In this document: positions 40,782 through 51,500 of the stretch, piece by piece
How the letters are laid out: every line of letters starts with the position of its first letter
How positions within the stretch are numbered: position 1 is the stretch's first letter
Made by a program: the position numbers and the translations under genes
Origin: Chitinophagaceae bacterium
GTDB taxonomy: Bacteria; Bacteroidota; Bacteroidia; Chitinophagales; Chitinophagaceae
Length of the DNA: 64,000 nucleotides
Reading direction: 5' to 3'
Assembly: GCA_016715365.1 (NCBI GenBank)
Contig: JADKAM010000001.1
Span: 744,001 to 808,000 of the forward strand
The notes under the pieces: model-generated
What the model saw: only the letters and a program-made list of their open reading frames with translations
What the model was told of the DNA's origin: nothing
Databases searched by the model: none

Positions 40782-42032
40782 ATGGCAAGTATTAATTTAA
40801 TTGACTCCTTTCAGGAATTTAAAGATGCGGAAAACATTGATCGGCCCACGCTGATGAAGGTTATGGAAGATGTGTTTAAAACACTTATCCGCAAAAAATA
40901 CGGAAGTGACGAATGTTTCGATGTAATTGTGAACGATCAGAAGGGTGATCTGGAGATCTTCCGTCGCCGTACCATTGTGGATGATGATGATCTGTACAAT
41001 ACCCTCACCGAAATTGAGTATAAAGACGCCATTAAAATAGAGCCTGATTACCAGGTTGGGGAAGAACTGTACGAAGAAGTTGATATTCAGAAAGAGTTTG
41101 GCCGCCGTGCTATTTTAGCCGGTAAACAAACACTGGCTGCACGTATCAACGATCTGAAGAAAAATATTTTGATTAAAAAATACGAAGAACGTGTTGGAGA
41201 AATTGTAAGCGGCGAAGTTTACCAGGTTTGGAAAAAAGAAGTATTGCTGCTGGATGAGGAAGGCAATGAAATGTTGCTGCCCAAATCTGAACAGATACCA
41301 ACTGATTATTTTAAGAAAGGCGAAAGTGTACGTGGCGTTGTAAAAAAAGTAGAATTAAAAAACAGCCAGGCTATCATTATCATATCAAGAACCAGCCCTT
41401 CTTTCCTCGAAAAATTACTGGAAATTGAAGTGCCTGAAATTTTTGACGGCCTGATTGTTGTTAAGAAGATCGTTCGTGATCCGGGAGAAAGAGCTAAAGT
41501 AGCTGTAGAAAGTTACGATGACAGGATTGATCCGGTTGGAGCCTGTGTGGGTATGAAAGGAAGCCGTATTCACGGTATTGTTCGTGAATTGAAGAACGAA
41601 AATATAGATGTTATAAACTGGACCAGCAATACACAGTTAATGATTCAGCGTTCCTTAACACCGGCAAAAATTACCAGTATGGAACTGGATAATGAAAAAA
41701 TGCATGCCAATGTTTATTTAAAACCCGACCAGGTATCGCTGGCCATTGGCCGCAGGGGTGTAAACATTAAACTTGCCTGCGAATTGACAGGATACGAAAT
41801 TGATGTATTCCGCGATAACGAAGGTGAGGTTGAAGAATTTGATATTGACCTGGATGAATTTACAGATGAAATTGAATCATGGGTTATTGACGAATTGAAA
41901 AGAGTGGGTTGCGATACCGGCCGTTCAGTACTGGAATTAACAGCCGAAGAACTGGAACGCAGAACAGACCTGGAAAAAGAAACTATTGAAGACGTAAGAA
42001 GAATATTGACTGAAGAATTTGGAAAAGAGTAA
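40782..42032 (+). CDS. nusA: Transcription termination/antitermination factor NusA
   Basis: NusA binds RNA polymerase and modulates pausing, termination and antitermination. The 416-residue protein has the N-terminal polymerase-binding domain (about 1-125, LIDSFQEFKDAENIDRPTLMKVMEDVF), an S1 domain (130-200, GEIVSGEVYQVWKKEVLLLDEEGNEMLLPKSEQIP) and two KH domains (GACVGMKGSRIHGIVRELKNENIDVI and VSLAIGRRGVNIKLACELTGYEIDV). The C-terminus holds a short helical region, without the two acidic repeats of E. coli. The gene lies 56 bases after rimP. Confidence 0.97.
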   Translation: MASINLIDSFQEFKDAENIDRPTLMKVMEDVFKTLIRKKYGSDECFDVIVNDQKGDLEIFRRRTIVDDDDLYNTLTEIEYKDAIKIEPDYQVGEELYEEVDIQKEFGRRAILAGKQTLAARINDLKKNILIKKYEERVGEIVSGEVYQVWKKEVLLLDEEGNEMLLPKSEQIPTDYFKKGESVRGVVKKVELKNSQAIIIISRTSPSFLEKLLEIEVPEIFDGLIVVKKIVRDPGERAKVAVESYDDRIDPVGACVGMKGSRIHGIVRELKNENIDVINWTSNTQLMIQRSLTPAKITSMELDNEKMHANVYLKPDQVSLAIGRRGVNIKLACELTGYEIDVFRDNEGEVEEFDIDLDEFTDEIESWVIDELKRVGCDTGRSVLELTAEELERRTDLEKETIEDVRRILTEEFGKE

Positions 42033-42094
42033 GGAAAAGAACAGGATTTTAGATTACAGCGGGGCATTATTCAGAACACTTAAAAGAAAAATAA

Positions 42095-42115
42095 GCCCGC
42101 TTTTTAATGGCGGGC
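42095..42115 (+). promoter_or_regulatory. Hairpin in the nusA-infB gap
   Basis: GCCCGC (42095-42100) pairs with GCGGGC (42110-42115). The T-run is in the loop, so it is not a standard terminator. It sits 14 bases before the infB start and could affect infB translation. Confidence 0.45.
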
Positions 42116-42129
42116 AAACAAAAAAACGA

Positions 42130-45000
42130 ATGTCAGAAGTAACAACACCAAGGTTAATGGCTGCGGCCAAGGAATTTAATATAGGTACCAATACCTTAAT
42201 AGATTTCCTTGTGTCTAAGGGTATCAGTGAAGAATTGAAGCCGACAACAAAATTAACGGAGACGATGTACCGTATTTTGCAGTCGGAGTTTCAGCAGGAT
42301 AAAGTGCAGCACGAAAAAGCAATGCAGATCGATCTTCCCAAAGGTGCCAGTGCAGCCGATGTAAAGAAGAAAAAAGACGAGCAGGATCTGTCATTCAATA
42401 AAAAATCCGCAGTATCCGGTGGAGAAACAAAAGTAAAACCGGCAGAAGAACCCAAGCCGGCAGAACCTGTTGTTGCTGAAGTAATTGAACCGGTAAAAGA
42501 AATTGCAAAAGCCGAAGAAAAAGAAACAAAACCAGCAGAAGTAACAAAAATTGAAGCGCCTGAACTGGAAGCGCCCAAAGTGCTTGATAAAATAGACCTT
42601 GATAAAATTGATTCTTCTACCAGGCCTAAGAAATCTGCCAAAAAGGCAACAGAAAAAGAAACAGATAAAGCAACAGAAACTGAAACACCGGTTGAACCTG
42701 TAGCTGAAAAAACTAAAAAAGAAGCTCCGGTTGAACAAAAAGCCGAAGAAATAAAAGTTACTCCGGTAGTAAAAGAGGAAGATACAGCGCCTGTTATTGA
42801 AAATATAAAAGCTAAGAAATTACAGGGCCCTAAGATCATGGGTAAAATTGAATTACCTGTTGACAATGATACCAGGCCCAAAAAAGGAGGAATCGACGAA
42901 AAGCGCAAGCGCAAGCGTATTCCGATGGAAAAGAAGCCGGGCGCAGCGCCGTCTGCAGGATCCGGTGGACAGGGTCAACCTTCTACACAAAACAGAAGAC
43001 CGGGAGGAAGCACAACCGGAACAGGAGCTTCAAACAGGGCTGGTGGTGGCCGCTTTAACAGGCCGGCTACAACCGGTACAGGCCGCAGAGAGGATAAAGT
43101 AATTGACGCAAAAGAAATTCAGGATAAACTTAAAGAAACACAGGCAAAACTTGCCGGAGCCGGCGGCCGTGGAAAAAGCCTGAAAGCAAAATACCGTAAA
43201 GCAAAAAGAGATGAGCATGCTGAACAGGCAGGCACTGGTGAAGAAAGCAACAAACTGCAGGTTACAGAGTACATCTCTGTAAGTGAGCTGGCAGGTTTAA
43301 TGGACGTTAGCTTTGCAGATATTATCAGCAAGTGTATGAACCTGGGCATCATGGTTTCCATAAACCAGCGCCTGGAAGCTGATGTGATAGAACTGGTGGC
43401 AAGTGAATTTAATTACGAAGTTGAATTTATAGGCGTGGAAGATGCCGGTGATCTGGATAATGATGATGAAGAAGACAGCGAAGAGGATTTAAAACCAAGG
43501 GCGCCTATTGTTACCATCATGGGTCACGTAGATCATGGTAAAACTTCCTTGCTTGATTATATACGCAACACCAATGTAATTGCAGGTGAGGCCGGTGGTA
43601 TTACCCAGCATATTGGTGCATACGAGGTAACATTACCCGATGGCAGAAATATTACATTCCTGGATACACCGGGTCACGAGGCCTTTACGGCCATGAGGGC
43701 ACGTGGTGCCAAGGTTACCGATATTGCGGTAATTGTGGTAGCAGCCGATGATGCGGTGATGCCGCAAACCAAGGAAGCTATATCGCATGCTCAGGCTGCA
43801 AATGTGCCCATGATATTTGCCATTAATAAAATGGATAAAGACGGCGCCAATCCCGAAAAAATTAAAGAACAGCTTTCTGGTATGAATGTACTGGTTGAAA
43901 GCTGGGGCGGTAAATACCAAAGCCAGGAGATCAGTGCCAAAAACGGTCAGAATATCGACTTGTTGATGGAAAAAATATTACTGGAAACAGACATACTTGA
44001 ATTAAAGGCAAACCCCAACAGGGAAGCCAATGGTACTGTTATTGAAGCTACGCTTGATAAGGGCCGTGGTTATGTAGCCACTATTCTTGTTCAAAACGGA
44101 ACATTAAAAGTGGGTGATATGATCGTTTCGGGCCAATACTTCGGAAAGGTGAAAGCCATGTATAATGAAAGAAACCAGCGTGAAGATGTTGCGCCCCCAT
44201 CAACCCCGGTATTAATATTGGGTTTGAATGGTGCTCCACAAGCGGGTGAAACCTTTAAGGTTTACGAAAACGAAAGTGATGCAAGAGCAAATGCCTATAA
44301 ACGTGGGCAGCTTTTACGTGAGCAGGGAATGCGTGCCCGCAAACATATTACATTGGATGAGATCGGTCGTCGTTTGGCGCTGGGAAGCTTTAAAGAATTG
44401 AATGTAATTATTAAAGGTGACGTGGATGGTTCGGTAGAGGCATTAAGTGACTCTTTACAAAAATTAAGTACAGCTGAAATTGTAATTAAAGTAATTCATA
44501 AAGCCGTTGGTGCCATCACCGAAAGTGATGTTACCCTGGCCAATGCATCGGATGCGATCATTATTGGTTTTAATGTAAGGCCATCTATGCAGGCAGCTAA
44601 ATTAGCCGAACAGGAAGCTATACAGATCAAATTATACTCCATTATTTACAACGCCATTGAAGAGATCAAGAGTGCGATGGAAGGTATGCTTGAACCAAGT
44701 GTTGAAGAAAAGATACTGGCTAATGTGGAAATAAGGGAAGTATACAAATTTGATAAAGCCAGCGTGGCAGGTTGTTTTGTGCTGGATGGAAAAATGGCCA
44801 GGAACAACCGCATCAGGCTCATCAGGGATGGTATTGTAATATTTACCGGCGAGCTGGGAAGTTTGAAAAGATTTAAAGATGATGCAAAAGAAGTTACCTC
44901 CAGCATGGAATGTGGTTTAACAATAAGAAACTACAATGATATAAAAGTGGGTGATATAGTAGAAGCATTTGAAGAGATTGAAGTGAAGCGTACGTTGTAA
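42130..45000 (+). CDS. infB: Translation initiation factor IF-2
   Basis: IF-2 is the GTPase that places initiator tRNA on the ribosome. From ATG 42130 (MSEVTTPRLMAAAKEFN) it has 956 residues; the frame's upstream part overlaps nusA and is rejected. The N-terminal IF2_N domain is followed by a long, Lys/Glu/Pro/Ala-rich linker (about 90-290), an Arg/Gly-rich section and a second IF2_N (about 380-430). The G domain has GHVDHGKTSLLDYI, DTPGHEAFT and NKMD. Domains II, III and IV follow. The linker is strongly low-complexity. It is the last gene of the operon. Confidence 0.97.
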   Translation: MSEVTTPRLMAAAKEFNIGTNTLIDFLVSKGISEELKPTTKLTETMYRILQSEFQQDKVQHEKAMQIDLPKGASAADVKKKKDEQDLSFNKKSAVSGGETKVKPAEEPKPAEPVVAEVIEPVKEIAKAEEKETKPAEVTKIEAPELEAPKVLDKIDLDKIDSSTRPKKSAKKATEKETDKATETETPVEPVAEKTKKEAPVEQKAEEIKVTPVVKEEDTAPVIENIKAKKLQGPKIMGKIELPVDNDTRPKKGGIDEKRKRKRIPMEKKPGAAPSAGSGGQGQPSTQNRRPGGSTTGTGASNRAGGGRFNRPATTGTGRREDKVIDAKEIQDKLKETQAKLAGAGGRGKSLKAKYRKAKRDEHAEQAGTGEESNKLQVTEYISVSELAGLMDVSFADIISKCMNLGIMVSINQRLEADVIELVASEFNYEVEFIGVEDAGDLDNDDEEDSEEDLKPRAPIVTIMGHVDHGKTSLLDYIRNTNVIAGEAGGITQHIGAYEVTLPDGRNITFLDTPGHEAFTAMRARGAKVTDIAVIVVAADDAVMPQTKEAISHAQAANVPMIFAINKMDKDGANPEKIKEQLSGMNVLVESWGGKYQSQEISAKNGQNIDLLMEKILLETDILELKANPNREANGTVIEATLDKGRGYVATILVQNGTLKVGDMIVSGQYFGKVKAMYNERNQREDVAPPSTPVLILGLNGAPQAGETFKVYENESDARANAYKRGQLLREQGMRARKHITLDEIGRRLALGSFKELNVIIKGDVDGSVEALSDSLQKLSTAEIVIKVIHKAVGAITESDVTLANASDAIIIGFNVRPSMQAAKLAEQEAIQIKLYSIIYNAIEEIKSAMEGMLEPSVEEKILANVEIREVYKFDKASVAGCFVLDGKMARNNRIRLIRDGIVIFTGELGSLKRFKDDAKEVTSSMECGLTIRNYNDIKVGDIVEAFEEIEVKRTL

Positions 45001-45206
45001 GAAAGCGGGAAGACTCAAACTACAAGGGGCAAGCTTTTAAATGAATGTCTTTTCCCTTGCAGCTATTCCCCTTGCGGCTTATTGCTTATCTCAATCTTTT
45101 GTTAAATGAACTGTTGCCACAGCAGGATTATACATCCGAGGTTTATTTTTGATGCTGTTCTGTTTAAAAAAAATAGAAGACAGGCATTGTTTCTAAAATT
45201 ATGTTG

Positions 45207-46580
45207 ATGAAAAATTATTTACTCTTACTGGTTGCTTCTTTCGGATTCACCGTTTTAGCTGTGGCGCAAACCAGTCAGCCAAAAAAAGTTATAGCCGATA
45301 AGATTGTAGCCGTTGTGGGCGATAAGGTTATTTTAAAAAGTGATATCGACAACAGTATTATAGACATGCAGCGCCAGAATATTGATGTACCGGAAAATGC
45401 CAGATGCCTGATGCTGGAACAGGCTATGGGAATTAAAGCACTGGTACTGCAGGCGCAAAAAGATTCGCTGCCGGTTACCGACGAAGAAGTAGAAACCATT
45501 ATTGATAATAAAATACGGCAGTTTATTGGCCAGTTTGGATCTAAAGAAGAACTGGAAAAAGTTGCCGGTAAAACCATTTACCAGCTTAAAGAAGATTTTA
45601 GAGAACCCATACGTGACCAGGAGTTGGCCAGGGCAATGCGCAACAAAGTTGTGGAAAATGTACGCATCACACCCAAAGAAGTAAATGAATTTTACAATAA
45701 AATTCCCAAAGACAGTTTATTTCTTTATGAAAGTGAAGTGGAGATCAGCCAGATCGTGATCTTTCCAAAAGCACACAGGGATGCTGAAGAGTATGCTTTG
45801 CAGCAGCTAAAAGAATTTAAAGAACAGATAGAATCCGGAAAAAAGGATTTTGCTTCAATTGCAAGCATTTATACCATGGATCCGGGTAGTAAAGAAACCG
45901 GCGGGCAGTATGACGTAAACCGGTATTCAAAAGAACTTGATCCTGTATGGCTGGGTAAGGCTTTTACATTAAAACCCGGGCAGGTTTCTAATCCCTTTAA
46001 AACCAGGTTTGGTTATCATATTATGCAATTGATAAGCCGTGCCGGCGATGATGCATCTGTAAGGCATATACTGCTCATCCCACAGGTTACCTCTTATGAA
46101 ATGAAGGAAGGCACTAAAAAACTGGATTCAATCCGCGATCTGTTAATTGCCGGCAAAATAGATTTTGGTGCTGCTGTTTCCAGGTTTAGCGATGATGAAC
46201 AAAGTAAGTTTACAGCCGGCCAGATTATAGGAAGGGACGCAAGTACCTATAATACCATTGATCAGCTTGATAAGGATATGGTGGTTATGTTAAAAGACCT
46301 TACTGTAGGGCAATACTCACACCCATCTGAATATGTTGATGAGCGTGGAAAAAAAGGTGTACGCATTGTTTATTTAAAAACCAGAACCGAGCCGCACAGG
46401 GAAAATATGAAGGACGATTATAACCGCATAGCTCAACGTGCACTGGAAGAAAAAAAGAACGAGGTTCTTGAGTCGTGGTTCAATAAAAAAGTAAGTACGT
46501 ACTATATTTTGGTAGATGATGAATATAAAGCATGTCCTGAAATGGCCAAATGGAATTCGGCATCTGCAACAAAAAACTAA
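45207..46580 (+). CDS. SurA-like periplasmic peptidyl-prolyl isomerase/chaperone
   Basis: This periplasmic folding factor probably escorts outer-membrane proteins. It has about 457 residues with a signal peptide (VLAVA|QTSQP). The N-terminal SurA chaperone domain (about 30-170: DKIVAVVGDKVILKSDIDNSI ... GIKALVLQAQKDSLPVTDEEV) is followed by two parvulin (PpiC) regions: EISQIVIFPKA ... TGGQYDVNRYSKELDPVWLGKAFTLKPGQVSNPFKTRFGYHIMQLI and ASVRHILLIPQV ... FTAGQIIGRDAS. The start may also be the ATG at 45201. A strong terminator follows. Confidence 0.92.
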   Translation: MKNYLLLLVASFGFTVLAVAQTSQPKKVIADKIVAVVGDKVILKSDIDNSIIDMQRQNIDVPENARCLMLEQAMGIKALVLQAQKDSLPVTDEEVETIIDNKIRQFIGQFGSKEELEKVAGKTIYQLKEDFREPIRDQELARAMRNKVVENVRITPKEVNEFYNKIPKDSLFLYESEVEISQIVIFPKAHRDAEEYALQQLKEFKEQIESGKKDFASIASIYTMDPGSKETGGQYDVNRYSKELDPVWLGKAFTLKPGQVSNPFKTRFGYHIMQLISRAGDDASVRHILLIPQVTSYEMKEGTKKLDSIRDLLIAGKIDFGAAVSRFSDDEQSKFTAGQIIGRDASTYNTIDQLDKDMVVMLKDLTVGQYSHPSEYVDERGKKGVRIVYLKTRTEPHRENMKDDYNRIAQRALEEKKNEVLESWFNKKVSTYYILVDDEYKACPEMAKWNSASATKN

Positions 46581-46599
46581 TTAAAAACAGCCATTAAGT

Positions 46600-46634
46600 G
46601 AAAGCGTTCCGGATATTACCCGGAACGCTTTCAT
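46600..46634 (+). terminator. Rho-independent terminator after the SurA-like gene
   Basis: GAAAGCGTTCCGG (46600-46612) pairs perfectly with CCGGAACGCTTTC (46620-46632). ATTTATAATACC follows. The stem matches that of the tRNA terminator at 39159. Confidence 0.88.
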
Positions 46635-46640
46635 TTATAA

Positions 46641-46648
46641 TACCTTTG
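46641..46648 (+). promoter_or_regulatory. -7 promoter box of hflX
   Basis: TACCTTTG matches TAnnTTTG exactly, 25 bases before the TTG start. It begins 9 bases after the upstream terminator stem. No -33 TTTG is visible. Confidence 0.55.
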
Positions 46649-46673
46649 TGTTCTCAACTATAAAAAAACGATA

Positions 46674-47867
46674 TTGATAGAAGCTAAAAAAATAATCAGG
46701 CAGGAAGAACAGGCCATATTGGTAGGGCTGGTTTATAAAGAACAAACCGAACCTATGGTGAACGAATACCTGGATGAACTGGCTTTTCTGGCTGAAACAG
46801 CGGGTGCTGTTGCAGTAAAAAGATTTACACAAAAATTGCCTCATCCCGACAGTAAGATATTTGTTGGCAAGGGAAAGCTGGAAGAGATAAAACAATTCAT
46901 CCTGTTAAAAGGAAACATCAGCCTGGTGATATTTGATGATGAGTTGACAGGTTCACAAATACAGAACATCGAAAAAGAACTGAACGTTAAAACCATTGAC
47001 CGCAGTGATCTGATACTGGATATTTTTGCCAGCAGGGCCAAAACCGCCCAGGCTAAAACACAGGTTGAGCTGGCACAGTACCAATATATTTTACCCAGGT
47101 TAAAGGGAATGTGGAAGCATTTGGAACGCCAGGGTGGTGGTGTAGGAACCCGGGGGCCGGGTGAAACGGAGATTGAAACCGATCGCCGTATAGTAAAAGA
47201 TAAAATAGGCTTGCTTCGTAAGCGCCTGGCCGAAATTGACAAACAGTCATTTACCCAGCGTAAAGACCGTGGTGAATTTATAAGGGTGGCATTAGTGGGC
47301 TATACTAATGTGGGTAAATCAACCCTGATGAATATTTTAAGCAAGAGCGAGGTTTTTGCCGAAAACAAGTTATTTGCCACACTGGATACCACCACCCGTA
47401 AAGTGGTATTTGAACAAACTCCTTTCTTACTAAGCGATACAGTGGGATTTATCCGAAAGCTGCCACACCATCTTGTTGAAAGTTTTAAAAGCACATTGGA
47501 TGAAGTTCGTGAGGCAGATGTACTGCTGCATGTGGTGGATATTGCCCATCCGCAATACGAAGAGCAACTGAATGTGGTAAATAAAACCCTGGCCGACCTG
47601 GGAGCCGGCGATAAACCGGTTATTACTATTTTTAATAAGATGGATAAATACGAAGAACAGGCTTTTGATCAGTGGCTTGAGCCTGCCGTGAAAGTTGAAA
47701 TACTGGATGATTTGAAACAGCGCTGGCAAAATGAAACCAAGGGGCATTGTGTGTTCATTTCAGCAACCGAACGTACCAACCTCGATAACCTGCGCCAGAT
47801 CATTTTGAATGAGGTTAGGGAAATGTACCGGATACGGTATCCGTACCGGGCTGAGTTTTTCTACTAA
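46674..47867 (+). CDS. hflX: Ribosome-associated GTPase HflX
   Basis: HflX binds stalled or heat-damaged 50S subunits and splits ribosomes. The 397-residue protein starts at a TTG codon (MIEAKKIIRQ). The N-terminal HflX domain has DSKIFVGKGKLEEIKQFI and the glycine-rich linker RQGGGVGTRGPGETEIETDRRIV. The G domain starts with GYTNVGKSTLMN, then DTTTRK, DTVGFIRKLPHHLVESFKSTLDEV, NKMDKYEEQ and ISATERTNLDNL. It lies between a terminator and a Rieske gene, and is probably monocistronic. Confidence 0.96.
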   Translation: MIEAKKIIRQEEQAILVGLVYKEQTEPMVNEYLDELAFLAETAGAVAVKRFTQKLPHPDSKIFVGKGKLEEIKQFILLKGNISLVIFDDELTGSQIQNIEKELNVKTIDRSDLILDIFASRAKTAQAKTQVELAQYQYILPRLKGMWKHLERQGGGVGTRGPGETEIETDRRIVKDKIGLLRKRLAEIDKQSFTQRKDRGEFIRVALVGYTNVGKSTLMNILSKSEVFAENKLFATLDTTTRKVVFEQTPFLLSDTVGFIRKLPHHLVESFKSTLDEVREADVLLHVVDIAHPQYEEQLNVVNKTLADLGAGDKPVITIFNKMDKYEEQAFDQWLEPAVKVEILDDLKQRWQNETKGHCVFISATERTNLDNLRQIILNEVREMYRIRYPYRAEFFY

Positions 47868-47977
47868 CAAAATGTCATAATTAAGTTTAGCAGTGTATAG
47901 AATTATTGACAAATATTTCAGTGTTTCCGTCTCTCAGTGGCAATAAATCATTTGCCGAAGGGAAATAAAATATTTCA

Positions 47978-48319
47978 ATGGCTTCAACATCAACCTGGTA
48001 TAAAATTGCAGCAAGCATCTCCGAAATTAGCTTCAACGCCAACGGACTTGCGGAAATTGATATCAATGGTAAAACAGTATGTATTGCCAAAAACAATGAC
48101 CAGATTTTTGCCTGCACCCAAAAATGCCCCCATGCAGGTGCCTTATTATCCACTGGCCACATAGATGCGCTTGGCAACCTGGTTTGTCCCCTGCACAAAT
48201 ACAAATTCAGCCTGAAAAATGGCAGAAATATAAGTGGTGAAGGGTATTATTTAAAAACATTTGCAATAGAAGAAAGAGAAGGGGGTGTTTTTATTTGTGT
48301 TGAAGGCCCTGCTTTTTAA
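47978..48319 (+). CDS. Rieske-type [2Fe-2S] protein
   Basis: This 113-residue soluble electron-transfer ferredoxin of the Rieske type has the two cluster boxes CPHAGALLSTGHID and CPLHKYKFSLKNGR, providing Cys-His pairs. No signal peptide or transmembrane helix is present, so it is cytoplasmic. Such proteins feed electrons to oxygenases or reductases or form small ferredoxin subunits. No oxygenase gene is adjacent. Confidence 0.9.
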   Translation: MASTSTWYKIAASISEISFNANGLAEIDINGKTVCIAKNNDQIFACTQKCPHAGALLSTGHIDALGNLVCPLHKYKFSLKNGRNISGEGYYLKTFAIEEREGGVFICVEGPAF

Positions 48320-48478
48320 AGGGTATAAATGCAGCTTATTCACAAGAAAAACCGGCTGAACAACCCTTTTACTTTAAGAAGATCATGAAAATACCAAAAT
48401 AAAATATTTAGTAAATTATTAAAGCGATCTTTATTAGGTAGTCCTTTTTTTATTTCTAAAAAAGAGCAAACTAAAATA

Positions 48479-48507
48479 TTGTTGTTCTAAAAAAAGCAAT
48501 ACCTTCC
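48479..48507 (+). promoter_or_regulatory. Possible promoter of the giant repeat gene
   Basis: TTG (48479-48481), an 18-base spacer and TACCTTCC (48500-48507) loosely fit the Bacteroidota consensus. The remaining part of the 240-base gap before the gene is AT-rich and shows no other feature. Confidence 0.3.
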
Positions 48508-48558
48508 GTAATTGGTTTGCAAAAAACCATACACCTAAACTATACCTAAACACAGCTT

Positions 48559-51500
48559 ATGAAGAAAGTATACTTCCTGCTGCTTACAATTTTGTTTGCA
48601 GCATCGTCAATTAAAGCCCAAAATGTAACTGTTAATCCCGGAGCCGGGAGTTACCCAACATTAAAAGCAGCTTTTGATGCTATTAATGCAGGAACGCATA
48701 CTGGAGCAATCACCGTTGCCATTGGTATTAGCACAGTAGAAGGAACTACTCCAGCAACCCTAAACAGTAGTGGTGCAGGTGCGGCAAGTTATACATCTGT
48801 GCTTATTTTCCCTTCAGCGGATGGTATTTCTGTTTCCGGAAACCCCGTTACTGGTTTTGGGGTTATTCAATTGAAAGGCGCTGACAATGTCACAATCGAC
48901 GGAGATAATCCTAATACAGGAGGAACCAACAGAAACCTTACGGTAAACAATACAACAACAACAACAGTTATTGCAAACTCTTGTATTCGTATTGCAACCG
49001 CTGCAACAAATGTTACAAGTGCCGATAATATTACCATTAAGAATTGTATTTTAAACGGGAATGTAACCAGCGGAAATGCGTCCGGAATAACGTCTACAAC
49101 CGGTTCTTCCAATTCAAGTTTTGGTATTTATTGCGGCGGTAATGGTGGTGCTACAGCTACCGATGCCCCAACTGCTATAACATCTGTTACTACAAATACA
49201 GCTCCCTCTGGTACTACAATTAATAACCTAACTATTGATAATAATACAATCAATCAATGCGCCAGAGCTATAGTGTTTAATGGGGCTGTTGCTACAGTTG
49301 CTCCCGGAACAACTACCATTACAAATAATCTTATTGGTGATCAGGCTGGTAGCCCAAGCGGAACACCTCCCTATACAACTCCTGCAACAACAGTTTATAC
49401 CAAAGGGATTTGGATGAATGGTTTAACTACAGGAACAGTTACAGGCAATACTATTAAAAATGTTCTTTCTTATATTGGTACAACTATAACTGCAATAGAG
49501 ACGGTAGGTGCAATTGGGGGTGCTATGAATATTTCTAATAACACCATTACCAATATTGTGAATAATGCTTCAAGTGCATGTAATGGTATTCAACTGGCAT
49601 CAGCAACTACCACGTATACTTTGTCAGGAAACATTATAACGAATGTACGGGCAAACAGCTCAAGCTGTAGCGGCATTACCAGTAGTACCACTGCAACTTC
49701 GGCAACTATATCTCTTAATAAAATCACTACCGTGCGTTCTCATAGTACAGGCGGAGTTAGAGCATGTGGTATCACGATTGCGGCAGGAAATGCAGTAACT
49801 ATTCAAAATAACTTTATAGCAGAGGTGTTGAATATTGGTAGCGCAAGTTTTAGTACTTCCTTTAATGCTAACGGAATTCTACTTCTTGGCGGAATAAACC
49901 ATAAAGTATATCATAATACTGTAAATCTTTTTGGAGTGAGCACTTCTGTAGGAAGTAACTCAATCAATTGTTTGGCAATTAGTGCCAGTTCACAAACCGG
50001 CATTGATGTACGTAATAATATATTTTCAAATACCGTAACAGGTGGTGCAGCTACCGATGCACACACCTGTATATTTCTTCCATTTGCAGCAAGTGCATCC
50101 ATGCTTTTAAACCTAAATAACAATGCTTATTATACTGGAAATATAGTTGGTAAAAGTGGAATAGGATTTGGAGGTACTACAGCGTATGCAGCGGCAAATG
50201 TTTATGATGTTGCTAATTTCATTCCCGGCGCTACAACTCCTGCAACTAACTGGAGAAGCTTGTCTTCTGCCTTTGGTGTGATAGCCAACGACAATGCTTC
50301 TATTGGATTTACTGCTGCTGCACCATTCGTATCAGCTACAGATTTGCATATTAATGTGGGTGTTACACCAACTCAATTAGAGTCTGGTGGCGCTACAGTG
50401 GGATTATTAACCGATATTGATGGTCAAGTTCGTCCCGGCCCCGCCGGATCAGTAAACGGAGGTGCTATTGCTCCAGATCTGGGAGCTGATGAGTTTGACG
50501 GTGTGATATTGGATATCGCCCCGCCGGTTATTTCATATACACCCTTACCATTTATCTGCGTTACCGGTGCCCGTACTTTAACCGCTGCGATAACAGATTT
50601 AAGTGGTGTACCAACATCCGGACCAGGGTTACCGGTATTGTACTGGAGAATAAATGCCGGTGCCTATACGGCAGCAACCGGATCTCATACGGGTGGAAAT
50701 AATTACAATTTTACATTTGGTGCGGGAGCAGTTTTGGGTGATGTTGTATCTTACTACATAGTGGCACAGGATAATGTTGCTACTCCAAATGTGGGAGCAT
50801 CGCCGGCTGCCGGAGCAGGCGGTTTTACTGCTAATCCACCAGCTGCGGCCACACCGCCAACAACGCCGAACTCTTATAATATAAGTAGCCCCCTAAGTGG
50901 CACATATACTGTGGGTGTGGGAGGTAATTATACAACGATTACCAATGCGGTAAATGCGTATAATAACAGCTGTTTGACTGGAGCAGTAATTTTTAACCTG
51001 ATTGATGCTACCTATCCATCAGAAACTTTCCCCATTACGATCAATCAAAATCCTGATGCGAGTGCGGTAAATACACTTACAATTAAGCCCGCAACAGGTT
51101 TGGGCGTTACAATTACAGGGTCAAACGTCAATGCTATTGTTAAACTAAATGGCGCCGATTATGTAACTATAGACGGTTTAAATACCGGTGGCAGTAGTTT
51201 ATTTGTTACAAACACCAACGCAGCCGGCTTAGCCGAATTCTGGATTGGAAGTGCCAACGCTACTGACGGAGCCTTAAATAATACAATCAGAAACATCGCT
51301 TTTGCAGGGCTTACCAACAGTGTAACCGTTGGCGGTATTGTTGTGGGCAGTGGTACTACATTAGGTATCCCGGCCGAAAGTCCTAATCATAATCTGACTA
51401 TTGAGGGTTGCAGTTTTATCAGGCAGCAAAACGGTATCTACGTGGCTGGTAATACCACTACACGGGATCAGAATACGGTGATTAATCAAAACACATTTGG

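Noticed and set aside
42019..42129. Upstream extension of IF-2
   Set aside because: It overlaps nusA and has no similarity to IF-2; MSEVTTPRLMAAAKEF at 42130 is the family start.
45001..45200. A gene or RNA in the gap after infB
   Set aside because: No frame, hairpin or complete promoter was found; only a possible TATTTTTG box near 45145.
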